Assembly: GCA_900757615.1 (NCBI GenBank)
Contig: CAAEON010000024.1
Location: forward strand, 1 to 8,135
Origin: an uncultured Collinsella sp.
GTDB lineage: Bacteria; Actinomycetota; Coriobacteriia; Coriobacteriales; Coriobacteriaceae
Direction of reading: 5' to 3'
DNA: 8,135 bases
Positions 6,074 to 8,135 of this stretch are shown in pieces. The notes under the pieces are model-generated. The model saw only the letters and a list, made by a program, of their open reading frames with translations, was not told the origin of the DNA and ran no database searches. Numbering within the stretch: position 1 is the first letter of the stretch; each line of letters begins with the position of its first letter. Both the position numbers and the translations under genes were made by a program.

Positions 6074-6634
6074 ATGAAGTTTGTTTGCCCCGTTTGCGGT
6101 TATGTGGAAGAGTTCGACGGCGACCAGCTGCCCGAGGACTTCAAGTGCCCCCAGTGCGGCGTTCCCGGTTCTCGTTTCCTGAAGCAGGAGGAGGGTCAGC
6201 TCGAGTGGGCTGCCGAGCACGTCGTGGGCGTCGCCAAGATGGAGGGCGTCTCCGAGGACATCGTTGCCGACCTGCGCGCCAACTTTGAGGGCGAGTGCTC
6301 TGAGGTCGGTATGTACCTGGCCATGGCTCGCGTCGCTCATCGCGAGGGCTATCCCGAGATCGGCCTGTACTGGGAGAAGGCTGCGCACGAGGAGGCCGAG
6401 CATGCCGCCAAGTTCGCCGAGCTCCTGGGCGAAGTCGTGACCGACTCCACCAAGAAGAACCTCGAGATGCGCGTTGAGGCCGAGAACGGCGCCACCGCCG
6501 GCAAGACCGATCTCGCCAAGCGCGCCAAGGCCGCTGGTCTCGATGCCATCCACGACACCGTGCACGAGATGGCTCGCGACGAGGCTCGCCACGGCAAGGC
6601 TTTCGCCGGCCTGCTCAAGCGCTACTTTGGCTAA
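6074..6634 (+). CDS. Reverse rubrerythrin (N-terminal rubredoxin domain, diiron peroxidase)
   Basis: A 186-residue cytoplasmic non-haem iron protein that reduces hydrogen peroxide to water in anaerobes. A rubredoxin-type Fe(SCys)4 site comes first: C5-x-x-C8 and C25-x-x-C28. The ferritin-like four-helix diiron domain follows (about 45-186), with E74 (FEGE), E107-x-x-H110 (HEEAEH) and E170-x-x-H173 (DEARH) as visible ligands. The domain order is reversed relative to classical rubrerythrin and matches the clostridial 'reverse' type, which takes electrons from NAD(P)H-dependent rubredoxin reductases. The start at 6074 is chosen because of AAAGGA upstream, because the conserved fold begins there, and because the longer reading frame runs back through the promoter. 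Codon use is extremely biased (GAG, AAG, CTG, GCC, ATC), which suggests high expression. It is monocistronic between its own promoter and a strong terminator, divergent from the alcohol dehydrogenase operon. No reductase is visible nearby. Confidence 0.95.
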   Translation: MKFVCPVCGYVEEFDGDQLPEDFKCPQCGVPGSRFLKQEEGQLEWAAEHVVGVAKMEGVSEDIVADLRANFEGECSEVGMYLAMARVAHREGYPEIGLYWEKAAHEEAEHAAKFAELLGEVVTDSTKKNLEMRVEAENGATAGKTDLAKRAKAAGLDAIHDTVHEMARDEARHGKAFAGLLKRYFG

Positions 6635-6668
6635 GCCAAACGCCTGAGAGACATTCTCTAGCTTTATA

Positions 6669-6698
6669 AGGCCCGGACCGCATGGTTCGGGCCTTTTT
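6669..6698 (+). terminator. Intrinsic terminator of rubrerythrin
   Basis: An 11-bp stem (6669-6679 with 6684-6694, one G-U pair) closes a GCAT loop, and TTTTT runs from 6694 to 6698. It begins 34 bp after the rubrerythrin stop codon and is a textbook rho-independent terminator in the plus direction. Confidence 0.93.
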
Positions 6699-6759
6699 CG
6701 TGCCTCACAAACTTGTTAACTCCCTGAAATAGGACCGCCTTCGGCATAGGTTTCTCGTC

Positions 6760-6887
6760 AAAAACTAAGTGAGTAGACTTTTTGGAACTTGCCAAGCACG
6801 CCATCCATATTGCTTTATAAAGCCGCAGGTAAATGACTTGTTGCAAAACGGCCTGGTCGCCAAAGTGTCAAAAGTCTACTCACTTAG
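6760..6887 (-). terminator. Long-loop hairpin with T-run at the end of the nuclease-like gene
   Basis: Transcription leaving the nuclease-like gene on the minus strand would read the right arm, 87 nt, then the left arm, followed directly by TTTTT (AAAAA at 6760-6764 on plus). The 18-bp stem plus T-run is terminator-like, but the loop is much longer than usual, so efficiency is uncertain. Confidence 0.4.
6765..6887. repeat. Inverted-repeat element: 18-bp perfect arms around 87 bp
   Basis: CTAAGTGAGTAGACTTTT (6765-6782) is repeated exactly in inverted orientation at 6870-6887. The 87-bp centre holds a 12-bp palindrome, GCTTTATAAAGC (6812-6823), and TTTGG/CCAAA that could extend the stem. Both outer ends contain TA (6766-6767 and 6885-6886), compatible with a TA-flanked miniature element of the IS630/mariner kind. 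The right arm contains the stop codon of the nuclease-like gene, and on the minus strand the left arm is followed by TTTTT. It resembles a dispersed repeat that I associate with Collinsella-type genomes; copy number cannot be judged here. Confidence 0.8.
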
Positions 6888-8003
6888 AACCGCAGCCGTC
6901 CACGATCGAGCTGTTTTGTGTCTAACGGGCATCTTTCCGTCGATTACTCCCAATTTTGTCCAGTCAACGAATAGTTCAGACCGGAGTAATGTCTCGGCCC
7001 TTTGCTCATCTGAGCTTTTATCACGATATTCAGCATCGAGCATCCTGCATACGGCCTTAACGATCGCGTGGAATCTACCCTCATCGGATATCTGTCCGTG
7101 TGTCAGGAGAAATACATCGTAGCCCATGGCCTGAAGCGCCGTCATGCGGTCGGCGTCACGCAAGCCATCCCCGGCTCGCCCGTGTGAGCCCTTTCCTTGG
7201 CATTCAATGGCCACCTGTCGCTCTCCGTCCGGCGAAGACAGAAGTAGGTCAATGTATACGTGGGACTTGCCTACAATCGCCCGAGCACTTGCGCTTAGCG
7301 CCACTTCGACATTGAGCTCTATGCCGCAAAAACCTTCGCCTCCCAATGATCGTGGCAATCCAAGCAACAAATACGTCTCAACCTCAAAAGGCGATGCGGC
7401 ACCCAGTGGAACGAGATGCGATACCGCGGCAAATCGCTTGCCGTAACGCATCCCACAAACATCTGAACAAAAACGGTCAAGATCTCCGTCCAAAACCAAA
7501 GCGTCGCGCCGCCACAAATTTGAGGCGGCACCGTCCTCGGACGGGCAACGTGCCCAACCAAAGGTTGCCGGAATCGCGCCCGACTCAATTGCACGCGAAA
7601 GCTCTGCCTCGAGTGCTGCTGGCAAGGCAAAAACCGTAAACAAGCCGCACATCTCCGCCAATACCAAAAGAAGCTGGAGATCCGTCAGATGCCGCGACAT
7701 GATGAATGCCGTCAGCAAAGGAGATGTGACCAAAAACCCATGTTCCGTTTCCAGCACGGATTCCCTGGGAAGCTCACCAAGAAACAGCCGCTGCCTAATG
7801 CTGGCAGGACAAGTCCGTTTGTTTCTCGTCCGAACCAATGTATACAACGGAAAACCGAGCGCGACCGCAGCCGTCGGGTTGCGGGCGAGATCATATCGCT
7901 GCCGGTCTTCTTCCGGTCGTGGAAGCGGCGGACACAAAGCGCGGACTTGAGGAGGCAAACGCCAGTACCTAAAAGCTGATATGTCACAAAGTAGATCCTT
8001 CAT
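6876..8003 (-). CDS. Orphan protein with C-terminal PD-(D/E)XK / Vsr-like nuclease motif
   Basis: A 375-residue protein without a known name. Numbering from the ATG, the C-terminal domain (about 200-325) shows a helix with E207/E209 (PFEVETYLLLGLPRSLGG), D252 (VYIDLLL), E267-C-Q269-G-K271 (AIECQGKG) and a later DADRMTALQAMGYDVFLLT stretch. This order matches small PD-(D/E)XK nucleases of the Vsr/DUF559 type. The N-terminal 200 residues (opening MKDLLCDISAFRYWRLPP) are unassigned; the domain arrangement vaguely recalls AbiEi-like proteins, but I do not claim it. ATG at 8003 and GTG at 8009 are the only possible starts, as a stop codon lies six codons before the GTG; neither has a clear ribosome binding site. 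Codon use differs strongly from neighbours: 22 of the first 38 codons end in A or T, with CTA, ATA, AGG and CGA present. This suggests an acquired or weakly expressed gene. Its stop codon lies in the inverted-repeat arm. Confidence 0.8.
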   Translation of the reverse strand: MKDLLCDISAFRYWRLPPQVRALCPPLPRPEEDRQRYDLARNPTAAVALGFPLYTLVRTRNKRTCPASIRQRLFLGELPRESVLETEHGFLVTSPLLTAFIMSRHLTDLQLLLVLAEMCGLFTVFALPAALEAELSRAIESGAIPATFGWARCPSEDGAASNLWRRDALVLDGDLDRFCSDVCGMRYGKRFAAVSHLVPLGAASPFEVETYLLLGLPRSLGGEGFCGIELNVEVALSASARAIVGKSHVYIDLLLSSPDGERQVAIECQGKGSHGRAGDGLRDADRMTALQAMGYDVFLLTHGQISDEGRFHAIVKAVCRMLDAEYRDKSSDEQRAETLLRSELFVDWTKLGVIDGKMPVRHKTARSWTAAVLSE

Positions 8004-8054
8004 AGGCACAGGAAAACACGAATTTCAACCCAGTCAGGGTAGCGCGCAGAGATG

Positions 8055-8112
8055 TGGTGTAAGAGGCGGGGCATGCCCCGCCTCCGCCCTTTCTTGAAAG
8101 GGAGGGGACACC
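8055..8112. repeat. Nested palindromes near the right edge
   Basis: A perfect 22-bp palindrome (8063-8084, arm GAGGCGGGGCA) is followed by CCCTTTC-TT-GAAAGGG (8087-8102). GGTGT (8056-8060) and ACACC (8108-8112) could close the whole region. No T-run follows on either strand, so it is not a standard intrinsic terminator. It lies between the probable gene end at 8115 and the nuclease-like gene and may still terminate or stabilise that upstream transcript. Confidence 0.55.
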
Positions 8113-8114
8113 GC

Positions 8115-8135
8115 CTAGAATTCGTCGTTGGAGTA
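8115..8135 (-). CDS. Probable C-terminal end of a gene cut by the window edge
   Basis: In the minus direction the edge reads six open codons, YSNDEF, then TAG. The strong hairpins just after it and the acidic-aromatic ending fit a protein C-terminus, but six codons cannot establish a gene or identify a product. Confidence 0.3.
   Translation of the reverse strand, partial: YSNDEF

Noticed and set aside
5963..6592. A 209-codon open frame on the minus strand opposite rubrerythrin
   Set aside because: Rubrerythrin has complete metal-binding motifs and strong codon bias; the opposite frame is its shadow and would cross the rubrerythrin promoter region.
6661..6671. GCTTTATAAGG after rubrerythrin resembling GCTTTATAAAGC inside the inverted-repeat element
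   Set aside because: Only nine bases are shared and the flanks differ, so chance similarity in AT-rich sequence is sufficient.
6664..6846. A 60-codon minus-strand frame spanning the repeat and the rubrerythrin terminator
   Set aside because: It runs through a clear terminator and the inverted-repeat element and has no ribosome binding site or known motif; a repeat-derived chance frame is more likely.
7981..8040. A TTGAAA...TATGAA promoter for the nuclease-like gene
   Set aside because: The -10 would overlap the start codon, so transcription would begin inside the gene, with no later suitable start nearby.

Overview
The window looks like chromosomal DNA of a GC-rich anaerobic actinobacterium of the Coriobacteriia. 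A Collinsella-like genome is my best guess, from codon use, the fermentative enzymes, the N-terminal-rubredoxin ('reverse') rubrerythrin and a short inverted-repeat element that resembles dispersed repeats I associate with that group. This assignment is inference; no marker gene such as rRNA is present.

Layout. Apart from one gene, everything is on the minus strand. From left to right: a strong hairpin (1-30); a long coiled-coil DUF2130 protein (54-1811); a small calcineurin-like metallophosphoesterase (1949-2494); a 59-residue charge-segregated protein (2561-2740) directly behind a stand-alone HIRAN-domain protein (2759-3085); a class-3-type aldehyde dehydrogenase (3209-4588) translationally coupled to an upstream iron-containing alcohol dehydrogenase (4597-5817). 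A 256-bp divergent intergenic region then separates the alcohol dehydrogenase from rubrerythrin on the plus strand (6074-6634), which ends in a clear intrinsic terminator. Next come an 18-bp inverted repeat enclosing 87 bp (6765-6887), an orphan protein with a PD-(D/E)XK-like nuclease motif (6876-8003) whose stop codon lies inside the right repeat arm, a palindrome-rich stretch, and probably the last six codons of another minus-strand gene at the right edge.

How it may work together. The alcohol and aldehyde dehydrogenase pair is a redox unit (alcohol, aldehyde, acid). Two palindromes upstream of it match 11 of 14 arm positions of the NADH-sensing repressor Rex consensus as I recall it, lie 64 bp apart (about six helical turns) and share the same right half-site, so redox control is a coherent hypothesis. 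Rubrerythrin serves peroxide defence and has its own promoter and structured leader. The HIRAN/small-protein pair, the DUF2130 protein and the orphan nuclease-like gene are poorly characterised. The last differs sharply in codon use from its neighbours and overlaps the repeat element, making it the most accessory-looking part of the window.
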